Notes: generated by a model from the sequence alone, not told the origin. 64,000 bases of DNA from Microbacterium sp. cf046 (GCF_900114345.1 NZ_FOZJ01000002.1:186001-250000), one strand, 5' to 3'; shown: positions 51,124 to 59,757, numbered from the stretch's first letter. Numbers and translations: made by a program.

Positions 51124-52278
51124 ATGACCGCGCGCACACCACTGGTCCTGGGCGTCGTGGGCGCCTCGCGCAAGCCGGACGAGCGGCGCGTTCCGCTGCA
51201 CCCCGGCCATCTGGACCGGATCCCCGACGAGCTGCGCTCGAGCGTGCTCCTCGAGACCGGGTACGGCGACCGGTTCGGGGTGTCGGATGACGAGCTGCGA
51301 CCTCTGGTCGGCGGCATCCTGGACCGTGCAGAGCTGATCGCGGCTGCCGACGTCCTCCTGCTGCCCAAACCGCAGCACGAAGACCTCCGGGAGATGCGCG
51401 ACGGGCAGGTGCTGTGGGGGTGGCCGCACCTCGTGCAGGACGAAGCGATGACCCAGATCGCCCTCGACAAGCGCCTCACCGTGATCGCGTTCGAAGCGAT
51501 GAACCACTGGGGCAGCGACGGCACCTTCGGTCTGCACGTGTTCCATATGAACAACGAGATCGCGGGTTACTGCTCGGTGCTGCATGCCCTGCAGCTGTGC
51601 GGCTCCACCGGCGACTACGGCCGGCGGCTGACGGCCGTCGTGATCGGGTTCGGCGCCACCGCCCGTGGGGCGGTCACCGCTCTGCGCGCGCACGGGGTCC
51701 ACGATGTCCGCGTGCTGACCAATCGCCGCACTGCATCGGTGGCGGCGCCGATCCACGCCGCGCAGATGATCCAGTTCGATCACGACGACGGTCCGTATCT
51801 GAGCGAGGTCATCACGGATGACGGTCGGGTGCCGCTGGCGCCCTTCCTCGCCGAGAGCGACATCGTCGTGAACTGCACGCTGCAGGATCCGAATCGACCG
51901 CTCCTGTACCTGAAGACGGCGGATCTCGCGGCGTTCCGCCCGGGCAGCCTGATCGTCGACGTGTCGTGCGACGAGGGCATGGCCTTCGAATGGGCGCGGC
52001 CCACGAGCTTCGTCGACCCGATGTTCACGGTCGGCGGCAGCATCAACTACTACGCCGTCGATCACAGCCCGTCCTACCTCTGGAACTCGGCGAGCTGGGA
52101 GATCAGCGAGGCGCTGCTCGGCTTCCTGCCGACCGTGCTCGCAGGCCCCGATGCCTGGGCCGCCAGCGACACGATCTCACGCGCGATCGAAGTCAGCGAC
52201 GGCGTCGTGCGCAATGCCGCGATCCTCGAGTTCCAGCACCGACTCGCGGAGCAGCCCTACCCCGTCCTCACGCGCTAG
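51124..52278 (+). CDS. N5-(carboxyethyl)ornithine-synthase-like dehydrogenase
   Basis: The 384-residue product is related to alanine dehydrogenase and transhydrogenase but matches the carboxyethylornithine synthase group: VGASRKPDERRVPLHPGH at the start, LLPKPQHEDLREM, GWPHLVQ, and FEAMNHW. The dinucleotide fold shows VVIGFGATARGAVTALRA. The C-terminal VDPMFTVGGSINYYAVDHSPSYLWNSAS is a conserved end. CEOS enzymes reductively condense pyruvate with ornithine or lysine to make opine-like amino acids. That product is an inference here. The gene converges with the nuclease gene and shares the palindromic stop CTAG (52275-52278) with it. Confidence 0.82.
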   Translation: MTARTPLVLGVVGASRKPDERRVPLHPGHLDRIPDELRSSVLLETGYGDRFGVSDDELRPLVGGILDRAELIAAADVLLLPKPQHEDLREMRDGQVLWGWPHLVQDEAMTQIALDKRLTVIAFEAMNHWGSDGTFGLHVFHMNNEIAGYCSVLHALQLCGSTGDYGRRLTAVVIGFGATARGAVTALRAHGVHDVRVLTNRRTASVAAPIHAAQMIQFDHDDGPYLSEVITDDGRVPLAPFLAESDIVVNCTLQDPNRPLLYLKTADLAAFRPGSLIVDVSCDEGMAFEWARPTSFVDPMFTVGGSINYYAVDHSPSYLWNSASWEISEALLGFLPTVLAGPDAWAASDTISRAIEVSDGVVRNAAILEFQHRLAEQPYPVLTR

Positions 52279-53693
52279 AGGCGGATGTCGGACGCACGAG
52301 TCAGCTCGGTCCACTCGCTCGTGCGGGCTGCGGTTACCGGCATCACGTCGGCCGCCACCAGCGCGCCGAAGTCGATCGACGCGAGTTCGGCGATGTCGGC
52401 GATCGGCACCTGGAAGGTGCGGAACGAGCCGAGTCGGGCGACGCTCAGAGCGGATGGACCGAGATCGATCAGCTCGGTCTGATCCAGCACGAATCCGGCC
52501 GCTGCCAGCACGCTCGCACCGCCATCGGCGGCTTCGGCCCATGCGGCGACCTTCCAGAATCGGCGGGGGACGCGGATGCCGCGATAGGGCGGGTCCCCCT
52601 CTTCGAGCACCGGTGCCGTGAACACCGACACACGCTGATCGGTGGAATCCGCGAACTGGAGCACGTGGTCTTCGAGACCCACCCACAACTCCTTGGACTG
52701 GTTGAAGACGGATGCCTGCGGTGCGGCGTTCGTGTAGACGAATGTCGCTTCCGTGGCGGCGCGTGCCTCGGCGGTGGTGCCCCATCCGGGATCGCGACGA
52801 CGCACGAGGTGCCCGCGATCCAGGTCGTTGTCGGCGTACACGGCCGGTCCTGCCTGCTCGGACGCGGGAACGCGGGGATCGAGGTCCCAGTCTCCGGTGC
52901 GGGGAAGGTCGTGCAGCGTGCTTCCGTCGATGTTGACGCCGGTCACGGCCGCCAGTCGCCTCTGCGTGTCGAGGATCACCGAGAACCGCGGGTACGAGAG
53001 TTCGACGACGTCCGGGTCGCCGAGCGGCCCCGGCATCCCGAGACGGATTCCGAGGAATCCGTCTCGATAGCCCGTGTCTTCCGCCGCGGTCGTCATCGTC
53101 CCATCATCGCGTGCCTCTCGACGGGCCAGCACCGCATCGACGGCGACGCCGAGGGCGACCGCGACGCCGATGGAGACCAGCACCGCCGTGATCGTGCTCC
53201 CGGGCAGGATCCACCCGATCGCCACGCCCGCGAACGCCTGGTAGGCGGCCCAGCCGAGACCCGCGGCGGCGACGATCGCGAGATAGCGAGGCGCAGGGAC
53301 GCGGGACGCACCGGCGGTGAGGTTCACCGCGAGCCTGGCGAAGGGGATGAATCGCGCGGTGAACACGATCGCCGCCGTGCTCCGGCTCAATCGCACGCCC
53401 GCCCACGCGAACATCGCCCGCGCGCGAGGACGCCGCATCCATCGCCACCGCTGCAGTCCGGCCGCGCGGCCGATGAGGAAGCAGAGCGCATCGCCGACGA
53501 ATGCGGCTGCGGCCGCGACCACCACGACGAACGCGATCGGCGGGCTGCCGGTCGAAACGGCGAGCGCGCCGAACGCGGTGACCGCGACCTCGCCCGGAAC
53601 GACGACCAGGAACGCGTCGCCGACCACCAGCAGGAACAGCAGCGGCAGCGCCCACGGACCTGCCCCGAGCTGCGCGAGAAGATCATCCGCCAC
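52275..53693 (-). CDS. fusion of a DedA/VTT-like membrane domain with a DNA/RNA non-specific endonuclease
   Basis: Residues 1-199 form a DedA/SNARE-associated (VTT) domain: PWALPLLFLLVVGDAFLVVVPGEVAV, then ARFIPFARLAVNLTAGAS, with about five membrane segments. Residues 200-472 form a NUC-type nuclease with DRGHLVRRRDPGWG (His295 is the expected general base), YTNAAPQASVFNQ and PRRFWKVAAW. The frame is continuous through the junction with no stop. An internal ATG at 53096 (residue 200) could also start a free nuclease, and a 13-bp inverted repeat (53039-53051 with 53054-53066) follows it. The GTG at 53693 is the likely start, but its ribosome-binding site is weak. The nuclease side of the membrane is uncertain. 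Confidence 0.8.
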   Translation of the reverse strand: MADDLLAQLGAGPWALPLLFLLVVGDAFLVVVPGEVAVTAFGALAVSTGSPPIAFVVVVAAAAAFVGDALCFLIGRAAGLQRWRWMRRPRARAMFAWAGVRLSRSTAAIVFTARFIPFARLAVNLTAGASRVPAPRYLAIVAAAGLGWAAYQAFAGVAIGWILPGSTITAVLVSIGVAVALGVAVDAVLARREARDDGTMTTAAEDTGYRDGFLGIRLGMPGPLGDPDVVELSYPRFSVILDTQRRLAAVTGVNIDGSTLHDLPRTGDWDLDPRVPASEQAGPAVYADNDLDRGHLVRRRDPGWGTTAEARAATEATFVYTNAAPQASVFNQSKELWVGLEDHVLQFADSTDQRVSVFTAPVLEEGDPPYRGIRVPRRFWKVAAWAEAADGGASVLAAAGFVLDQTELIDLGPSALSVARLGSFRTFQVPIADIAELASIDFGALVAADVMPVTAARTSEWTELTRASDIRL

Positions 53694-53832
53694 CCGGCCT
53701 GGGTAACAGGCGAGGGTGAACGACGACGAAACGGAACACGACCGGTGACGTCGTGCGGTGCATCCGGTGAACTCTCGGCGACCGCGGCCGGATTGCGCGA
53801 TCCGGGCAATCGGCCGGCGGCACCCTGGAGGT

Positions 53833-55812
53833 GTGAGAGTCGCCCTGCTCGCAGAATCCTTCCTCCCGCACATGAACGGCGTGACGGGATCCGTCCTGCA
53901 CGTGCTCCGCCACCTCGAACGCTCCGGCCACGAGACGCTCGTGATCGCCCCGCGCTCGGGCGAGGTGACGGCAGACCTGCACGGAGCGCGCACCGCGCTG
54001 CTCAGGTCTGTTCCGCTGCCGTCCTACCCGCAGGTCCGCGTGGTCTTCGCGCGGACCGCCAGGCTCACCGCCCTGCTGCACGACTTCGCACCCGACGTCG
54101 TGCATCTCGCGTCGCCGTTCGTGCTCGGATGGCAAGGAGTGGCGGCTGCGGACGCGCTGCGCATCCCCACTGTCGCGGTGTACCAGACGGATGTGGTGGC
54201 GTACGCGGAGAAGTACGGCGTGCCGGGCGGCGCGGCATTCGCGGCGTCCCACACGACCCGCCTCCACCGTCGCGCCACGCTGACCCTGGCGCCCTCCACC
54301 GCGGCCCTGCAGCAGCTCGAGTCATTCGGCGTCGATCGGCTCCGGTGGTGGGGACGTGGCGTCGACGCGGCTCGCTTCCACCCCGACCGACGCAGCGACG
54401 CGTGGCGCACCCGCGTCGCACCAGGGGAGATCGTCGTGGGGTACGTGGGTCGTCTGGCACCCGAGAAGCAGGTCGAGGATCTCCGCGCCCTGCAGGACCT
54501 CCGAGGAGTACGGCTCGTGATCGTGGGGGACGGACCCGCGCGGCCGGCTCTGCAGCGCATGCTGCCGGGCGCGGTGTTCACGGGTCATCTCGAGGGCCGC
54601 GAACTCGTCGAGGCGATGGCGAGCTTCGACGTGTTCGTCCACCCCGGCGAGAGCGAGACCTTCGGCCAGACGATCCAGGAAGCGCTTGCGAGCGGCGTCC
54701 CCGTCGTCGCGACCGGCGTGGGCGGCCCGGTCGACCTCGTTCGCAGCAGCGTCGATGGATGGCTGTATCGTCCCGGCGATCTGCCGGATCTTCGCGCGCG
54801 GGTCGCGGATCTGATCGGCGATGATGCGAAGCGGCACGCGTTCGCGCGCGCGGCACGCGAGTCGGTCCGCGATCGCACGTGGGAGTCGATCGGCGCCCAG
54901 CTGGTCGCGCACTACGAGGATGCGCGGGTGCTGCGGCCCATCGACGACGCCCTGCTCGCTCGAGGAGCCACCCGGCCCTCGGCGCCCGCGATCGAATCCG
55001 GCCCCGCCCCCCGGCACTGGCGTCGGTACGTCGCACTCGGCGACTCGCTGACCGAAGGGCTGTGCGACTCGTCCCGGATGCCGGCCGGCCGGTACCGCGG
55101 ATGGGCCGACCGGCTCGCGCAGCTGCTGGCCCACGTCGGCGGTGACGGGGCGGACCCGTTCCGCTACGCCAACCTCGCGGTGCGCAGCAAGCGCATCCGC
55201 GACGTGATCGCCGATCAGCTGCCCCAGGCCCTCGCGCTGCGTCCGGACCTCGTCTCGGTGTTCATCGGCGCGAACGACCTGGTCGGCCGCAGGCCGGAGC
55301 CCCGAGCGCTCGCCCGGGAGCTGGAGGGCGCGGTGCGGCGCCTGCGCGAAACAGGCAGCGACGTGCTGCTGGTGACGCCCTTCCTCCCGCGCCGCCGCGC
55401 TGCGCGGCTCTTCGCCCCGCGCTTCGCCGCCTTCAACTCGGAGCTTCGACGCGTCGCCGATCGGACCGGTGCCCGGCTCCTCGACCTCGAGGCGCTCCCG
55501 GCCATCGGCGATCTCGGGATGTGGGGGTCGGACCGGGTGCATCTGCGCTCCCGAGGGCACCGGTTCCTCGCGTATCGCGCGGCCGATGCGCTGGGCGTCC
55601 CCGACGCGGAGGCTCTGGAGGGGCTCGATGCCGCCCTGCACTCGGACGACGACGATGTCACGGAGTCCGGATGGCTGCGCCGAGATGTGCTGCCGTGGAT
55701 CTGGCGGCGCGCGCAGGGCCGGCGTGCCGGTGACGGTCGCACCGCCAAGCACGATGACTACGTCCTGATCGACAGCGGCGGGATGACGCGCCCGGTCGCC
55801 CCCGCGCACTGA
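53833..55812 (+). CDS. fusion of a GT4-type glycosyltransferase with an SGNH/GDSL hydrolase
   Basis: Residues 1-375 are a two-lobe GT-B glycosyltransferase: VALLAESFLPHMNGVTGSVLHVL, VGYVGRLAPEKQVEDL, and HPGESETFGQTIQEALASGVPVVATGVGGP, as in mannosyltransferases of the MgtA/PimC type. Residues 398-620 are an SGNH hydrolase with GDSLTEG (Ser405), the Gly block in ANLAVRSKR, GANDL, and SDRVHL (Asp567, His570). No stop or frameshift separates them. GTG 53833 is preceded by CTGGAGGT. One protein adding and another removing groups on the same envelope lipid or glycan is the natural reading. Only 4 bp separate its stop from the response-regulator stop. Confidence 0.88.
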   Translation: MRVALLAESFLPHMNGVTGSVLHVLRHLERSGHETLVIAPRSGEVTADLHGARTALLRSVPLPSYPQVRVVFARTARLTALLHDFAPDVVHLASPFVLGWQGVAAADALRIPTVAVYQTDVVAYAEKYGVPGGAAFAASHTTRLHRRATLTLAPSTAALQQLESFGVDRLRWWGRGVDAARFHPDRRSDAWRTRVAPGEIVVGYVGRLAPEKQVEDLRALQDLRGVRLVIVGDGPARPALQRMLPGAVFTGHLEGRELVEAMASFDVFVHPGESETFGQTIQEALASGVPVVATGVGGPVDLVRSSVDGWLYRPGDLPDLRARVADLIGDDAKRHAFARAARESVRDRTWESIGAQLVAHYEDARVLRPIDDALLARGATRPSAPAIESGPAPRHWRRYVALGDSLTEGLCDSSRMPAGRYRGWADRLAQLLAHVGGDGADPFRYANLAVRSKRIRDVIADQLPQALALRPDLVSVFIGANDLVGRRPEPRALARELEGAVRRLRETGSDVLLVTPFLPRRRAARLFAPRFAAFNSELRRVADRTGARLLDLEALPAIGDLGMWGSDRVHLRSRGHRFLAYRAADALGVPDAEALEGLDAALHSDDDDVTESGWLRRDVLPWIWRRAQGRRAGDGRTAKHDDYVLIDSGGMTRPVAPAH

Positions 55813-55816
55813 GCCG

Positions 55817-56500
55817 TCACGGCTGCCAGCGGTATTCGGTCTCGGGGCGCCCCGGGGTGCCGTACCGCGGCGAGCGGATGACCCGCCCCGCGTCGGCCAG
55901 ATGCTCCAGGTAGCGCCGAGCGGCCACCCGCGACATGCCGAGCGCCGCGGCCGCCTCCGCGGCGGACAGCGCCGTGCTCTCCCGCACGCCGGCCGTGACC
56001 CGCTCGAGGGTCTCGGCGGAGAGTCCCTTGGGCAGAGGCACCGGCGCGCTCGGGCGCAGTGCGCCGAGCATCGCATCGATCTCGGCCTGCGTGGCGGGCC
56101 CCGATGTCTCGCGGGCGCGATCCCGGTACGTGCGGTACTGCTCGAGCCGGTCGCGGAACACCGCGAAGGGAAACGGCTTGACGAGGTACTGGGCCACGCC
56201 GAGCCCGACCATCTGGCGCACGATCTCGGCGTCGCGGACTCCGGTCACGGCGATCACGTCGACGTCGGCCGCCCGCGCCCGCACGTGCCTCAGGACATCC
56301 AGGCCCGTGCCGTCGGGCATCGTCATATCGAGCAGGACCAGGTCGATGCCCTCAGCAGGCGGCTGCCCGAGGATCGCGGACACCGCGGCTCGTGCTCCCG
56401 TGCACTCCGCGACGACCTGGAAGCCCTCCAGGCGCTCGAGGTACGTGCGGTGCAGCTCGAGTGTGAGCGCGTCGTCGTCGACCAGGAGCACGTGGATCAT
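55817..56500 (-). CDS. response regulator of the CitB/DcuR type
   Basis: The 227-residue product has a receiver domain (IHVLLVDDDALTLELHRTYLER, phospho-acceptor Asp58 in LVLLDMTMPDG, switch Thr in AVTGV, Lys in LVKPF) and a C-terminal winged-helix-like DNA-binding domain (SAAEAAAALGMSRVAARRYLEHL). This pairing is typical of CitB/DpiA regulators. The ATG at 56500 overlaps the histidine kinase stop by four bases (ATGA). The target is probably the divergent dctA gene. Confidence 0.92.
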   Translation of the reverse strand: MIHVLLVDDDALTLELHRTYLERLEGFQVVAECTGARAAVSAILGQPPAEGIDLVLLDMTMPDGTGLDVLRHVRARAADVDVIAVTGVRDAEIVRQMVGLGVAQYLVKPFPFAVFRDRLEQYRTYRDRARETSGPATQAEIDAMLGALRPSAPVPLPKGLSAETLERVTAGVRESTALSAAEAAAALGMSRVAARRYLEHLADAGRVIRSPRYGTPGRPETEYRWQP

Positions 56501-57768
56501 GACCGCCTCCCGGGCAGGATGACCTGGAACGTCGTCGGCGCGGGGGAGTGATCGACGGCTCCGCCCACCCCCTCCACGATCGCGCGCACGAGTGCGAGCC
56601 CGACGCCGCGACCGTCGGCGCCGGCGGGTTTCGTGGAGAACCCGTGCTCGAAGATGCGCTCCTCCAACCCGGCAGCAACCCCCGCACCCGAATCGGACAC
56701 GGAGACCGCGAGCGCACCGCCGGGAGCGGGGGCGAACACGACCCTCACCCAGCGCGGCTCGGGTCCCGCCGCCGCGGCATCCATCGCGTTGTCGATGAGA
56801 TTTCCGACCACCGAGACCGCATCCACAGGGCTCAGTGCGCTCCGGGGCGCCGACGGGTCGATCTCGGCGATCCAATCCACACCGCGCTCGCGGGCCTGGG
56901 CGGCCTTGCCCAGCAGGAGCGCTCCGACCGTCGGGTCGCCGTCGCGCCGCGCGGCGACCTGATCGACGAGCTCCTGGCTCTGACGGGAGGTCTCGGTGAG
57001 GATGCCGATCGCCTCGTCGGTGCGCCCGAGCTCCAGCAGCGCCACGGCGGTGTGCATGCGGTTGCCGTGCTCATGCGTCTGCGCGCGGAGCGCTTCGCCG
57101 AGCGTGCGGACCGATTCGTAGGACGAGACCGCGTCGCGCACCGCGCTCGCCGGGAGGTCACCGGCGATGCGCCGCGTGAAGCGGCCAGCGAGCCATGCCG
57201 CCGCCAGTCCCACGGCCGCGAGCGCCACCGCGACCGCGACGACGAACGGCAGCTGCCGCAGCACGCCGGTGCCGACGCTGCCGAGCGTGATGCCGGCCGA
57301 GACGAGCGCGACCACTTCGCCGGACGACATCACCGGGACGACCGAGCGCAGCGAGGGGCCGAGGGTTCCGGTCGCCTCCTCCGTCAGGGTGCGTCCCTCG
57401 AGGCCGGGCCCGATGGTGCCGAGGTACGGCTTGCCGATCTCGGCGGGGTCGGCGTGCGTCAGGCGGATGCCGTCGGTGGTCATGATCGTGACGAAGTCGA
57501 TCGGCGTCTGGTCCATGATCTGCTCGGCGATCGGCTGGAGGATCTCCGTTGCGGCGGCATCGGAGCCGCCGGTGACGGCCGCTTCGACATCCGGCATCTC
57601 GGCGATCGTGCGGGCGACGGCGAGGGTGACCGCCTCGGCCTCTGCGCGCTCGGTCGCCTGGGCCTGGAACGCGAGCAGCACTGCCAGCAGGGCGGTGATG
57701 ACGACGACCGCCCCGAGGAATGCGATGAAGACGCGGGATGCCGCGCTCGCGCCGTGTCCGGCAGCCAT
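56497..57768 (-). CDS. sensor histidine kinase of the CitA/DcuS type
   Basis: The 423-residue product has two transmembrane helices, at about residues 11-34 and 168-195, flanking an extracytoplasmic domain (about 35-167) of the PAS-like CitA/DcuS type that binds C4-dicarboxylates or citrate. The phosphorylated His is in LRAQTHEHGNRMHTAVALLELG near residue 231, and the ATPase domain shows VVGNLIDNAMDAA, SDSGAGV and GRGVGLALVR. The ATG at 57768 follows GAGGAGG at good spacing and is preferred over the longer open frame. It is divergent from dctA across 142 bp. Confidence 0.91.
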   Translation of the reverse strand: MAAGHGASAASRVFIAFLGAVVVITALLAVLLAFQAQATERAEAEAVTLAVARTIAEMPDVEAAVTGGSDAAATEILQPIAEQIMDQTPIDFVTIMTTDGIRLTHADPAEIGKPYLGTIGPGLEGRTLTEEATGTLGPSLRSVVPVMSSGEVVALVSAGITLGSVGTGVLRQLPFVVAVAVALAAVGLAAAWLAGRFTRRIAGDLPASAVRDAVSSYESVRTLGEALRAQTHEHGNRMHTAVALLELGRTDEAIGILTETSRQSQELVDQVAARRDGDPTVGALLLGKAAQARERGVDWIAEIDPSAPRSALSPVDAVSVVGNLIDNAMDAAAAGPEPRWVRVVFAPAPGGALAVSVSDSGAGVAAGLEERIFEHGFSTKPAGADGRGVGLALVRAIVEGVGGAVDHSPAPTTFQVILPGRRS

Positions 57769-57910
57769 GGGCCTCCTCGCGTCGATCCGGTCGAGACCAA
57801 TACGACCACAACCCGTCGCATCCGGCATCCCGCACGCAGAGTGATCGCAGGAGGGGTGGCAGATCGGCCGCCCGAGAACAGCGAAGTTTCAATCCGACTC
57901 GGAGGCGAAG

Positions 57911-59365
57911 ATGGCTCAGATCCCCAGAACACAATCGTTCAAGCTCCCCGGCTACAACTGGCGGCGCGGCAAGACGGCGTGGGACAAGCACACGTGGCTC
58001 TACATCGCGGTCATCATCGCGGTGGTGCTCGGTGCCACGATCGGCCTCGTATGGCCCGAGGTCGGAATCGCGCTCGAGCCGATCGGCAAGGGCTTCGTCG
58101 CCCTCATCAAGATGATGATCGCCCCGATCATCTTCTGCACGATCGTGGTCGGGGTCGGCTCCATCGCCAAGGCCGCGACGGTCGGCAAGATCGGTGGCCT
58201 CGCGCTCCTGTACTTCATGATCATGACGACCTTCGCCCTGGCGATCGGCCTGGTCGTGGGCAACCTCATCCACCCGGGCGAGGGACTGAACATGGCGAAC
58301 TCGACATACGACGCCACCGCGACCGAGGCCAAGACCACCCAGGAGTTCATCCTCGGGATCATCCCGACGACGTTCTTCTCGGCATTCACCGGCGAGAGTG
58401 TCCTGCAGGTGCTGTTCATCGCGCTGCTGGTCGGGTTCGCGCTCCAGCAGATGGGCCCCAAGGGCGAGCCCATCATGAACGCGGTGAAGCACCTGCAGGC
58501 GCTCGTCTTCCGCATCCTCGGCATGATCCTCTGGCTCGCCCCGCTCGGCGCGTTCGGCGCGATCGCCGCGGTCGTCGGCAAAACCGGTTTCGCGGCGATC
58601 GTGAGTCTCGGCATCCTGATGATCGCCTTCTACATCACGTGCGCCGTCTTCATCTTCGGCATCCTCGGCACACTGCTCTACGCGGTCACGCGGATCAACA
58701 TCTTCGGCCTGATGAAGTACCTGGCGCGGGAGTACCTGCTGATCGTCGGCACCTCGTCGTCCGAGTCGGCGCTGCCGCGACTGATCGCCAAGATGGAGCA
58801 CCTCGGGGTCGCCAAGCCGGTCGTGGGCATCACCGTCCCCACGGGGTACTCGTTCAACCTCGATGGCACCGCCATCTATCTGACGATGGCGTCGCTGTTC
58901 ATCGCCTCGGGCATGGGCATGCCGATGTCGATCCCCGAGCAGATCGGGCTCCTCGCCTTCATGGTGATCGCCTCCAAGGGAGCCGCCGGAGTGACCGGGG
59001 CAGGGCTCGCGACGCTGGCCGGCGGACTGCAGGCCTACCGCCCCGACCTCGTCAACGGCGTCGGAGTGATCGTCGGCATCGACCGGTTCATGTCCGAGGG
59101 CCGCGCCATCACGAACTTCACCGGAAACGCAGTGGCCACCGTCCTCATCGGCACGTGGGTGAAGGAATTCGACTCGAGCCGCGCCCGCCAGGTGCTGCGC
59201 GGTGAGCTGCCGTTCGACGAGACCACGCTCTCCGGCGACGACCACGACGGCATGTCGGACGGGAAGGATGCCGTCGGCACCCAGGGTCTGGAAGAGGCCG
59301 CGATCGCCGAAGCGGAGGCGAAGGAGGAGCGCGCCCGGGAGCGCGAGGTCGCCCTGCGTTCCTGA
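57911..59365 (+). CDS. dctA: C4-dicarboxylate:cation symporter (DctA/DAACS family)
   Basis: The 484-residue product is a dicarboxylate/amino-acid:cation symporter with about eight helices plus two re-entrant hairpins. Signatures include MMIAPIIFCTIVVGVGSI, GTSSSESALPRLIAKMEHLG, VPTGYSFNLDGTAIYLTMA and GIDRFMSEGRAITNFTGN. These serine- and Asn-rich loops form the substrate and ion sites and favour dicarboxylates over glutamate. The C-terminal 55 residues are acidic and charged. The adjacent divergent CitA/CitB-type system is the expected regulator. SD CGGAGGCGAAG precedes the ATG. The pairing with aspA at 28.7 kb suggests fumarate/malate/aspartate use. Confidence 0.92.
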   Translation: MAQIPRTQSFKLPGYNWRRGKTAWDKHTWLYIAVIIAVVLGATIGLVWPEVGIALEPIGKGFVALIKMMIAPIIFCTIVVGVGSIAKAATVGKIGGLALLYFMIMTTFALAIGLVVGNLIHPGEGLNMANSTYDATATEAKTTQEFILGIIPTTFFSAFTGESVLQVLFIALLVGFALQQMGPKGEPIMNAVKHLQALVFRILGMILWLAPLGAFGAIAAVVGKTGFAAIVSLGILMIAFYITCAVFIFGILGTLLYAVTRINIFGLMKYLAREYLLIVGTSSSESALPRLIAKMEHLGVAKPVVGITVPTGYSFNLDGTAIYLTMASLFIASGMGMPMSIPEQIGLLAFMVIASKGAAGVTGAGLATLAGGLQAYRPDLVNGVGVIVGIDRFMSEGRAITNFTGNAVATVLIGTWVKEFDSSRARQVLRGELPFDETTLSGDDHDGMSDGKDAVGTQGLEEAAIAEAEAKEERAREREVALRS

Positions 59366-59367
59366 CG

Positions 59368-59422
59368 CCCGGACAGCACGAAGCCCGCCTGCTCGATGCA
59401 GGCGGGCTCCGTGGCGTCCGGG
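59368..59422. terminator. double-stem terminator after dctA
   Basis: The inner stem AGCCCGCCTGC (59382-59392) pairs with GCAGGCGGGCT (59398-59408) around TCGAT. An outer stem CCCGGAC (59368-59374) pairs with GTCCGGG (59416-59422). It lies between dctA and a convergent small gene and ends at the small gene's stop. Confidence 0.8.
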
Positions 59423-59563
59423 CTACTCCGCGCCCTCGGGCGGCAGGTCGTCGGCCTCGACGTCGGTGCCCAGGGGCTCCACGTCGTCGTCGTCGGATCC
59501 GTCCAGCTCCGGCAGCTCGTCGGCTTCTTCGGAGATCTCGTGGAACGTGGGATCGAAAACCAT
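59423..59563 (-). CDS. 46-residue acidic protein
   Basis: This 46-residue reading frame begins MVFDPTFHEISEEADELPEL, then has a run of four aspartates (GSDDDDVEPLG) and ends PPEGAE. It has a net charge of about -17 and no lysine or arginine. GAGAGGAG lies at the right distance before the ATG at 59563. It is 11 bp downstream of the DUF5302 gene and probably in the same message. Acidic tails of this sort are found in small chaperone-like or sigma-factor-binding proteins; the role here is unknown. Confidence 0.6.
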   Translation of the reverse strand: MVFDPTFHEISEEADELPELDGSDDDDVEPLGTDVEADDLPPEGAE

Positions 59564-59574
59564 GACTGCTCCTC

Positions 59575-59757
59575 TCAGCCGCTCTTGCGGCGGAACTCGC
59601 GCTTGGTCTGCACGGCGCCGTGCGTCCCGTGCACGGGGGAGTCCCCGTCCAGGTGCGCCTCGCCGTCGCGGTGCTTCGCGTTCTTCTTGTCGAGCGCCTC
59701 CTTGAACTTGCGCTTCATCTCTGCCGCCTCGTCGGTGGGCTTGTCTTCGGTGCTCAT
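59575..59757 (-). CDS. DUF5302-type small protein
   Basis: The 60-residue protein (MSTEDKPTDEAAEMKRKFKE, then ALDKKNAKHRDGEAHLDGD and TKREFRRKSG) matches the pattern of DUF5302, a family of short charged actinobacterial proteins with a conserved EMKRKFKEALD helix and a GDSPVHGTHG centre. Function unknown. TAGTGT (59765-59770) ends 7 nt before the ATG at 59757, so it may be leaderless, although GGAGG also lies 2 nt before the start. Confidence 0.8.
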   Translation of the reverse strand: MSTEDKPTDEAAEMKRKFKEALDKKNAKHRDGEAHLDGDSPVHGTHGAVQTKREFRRKSG

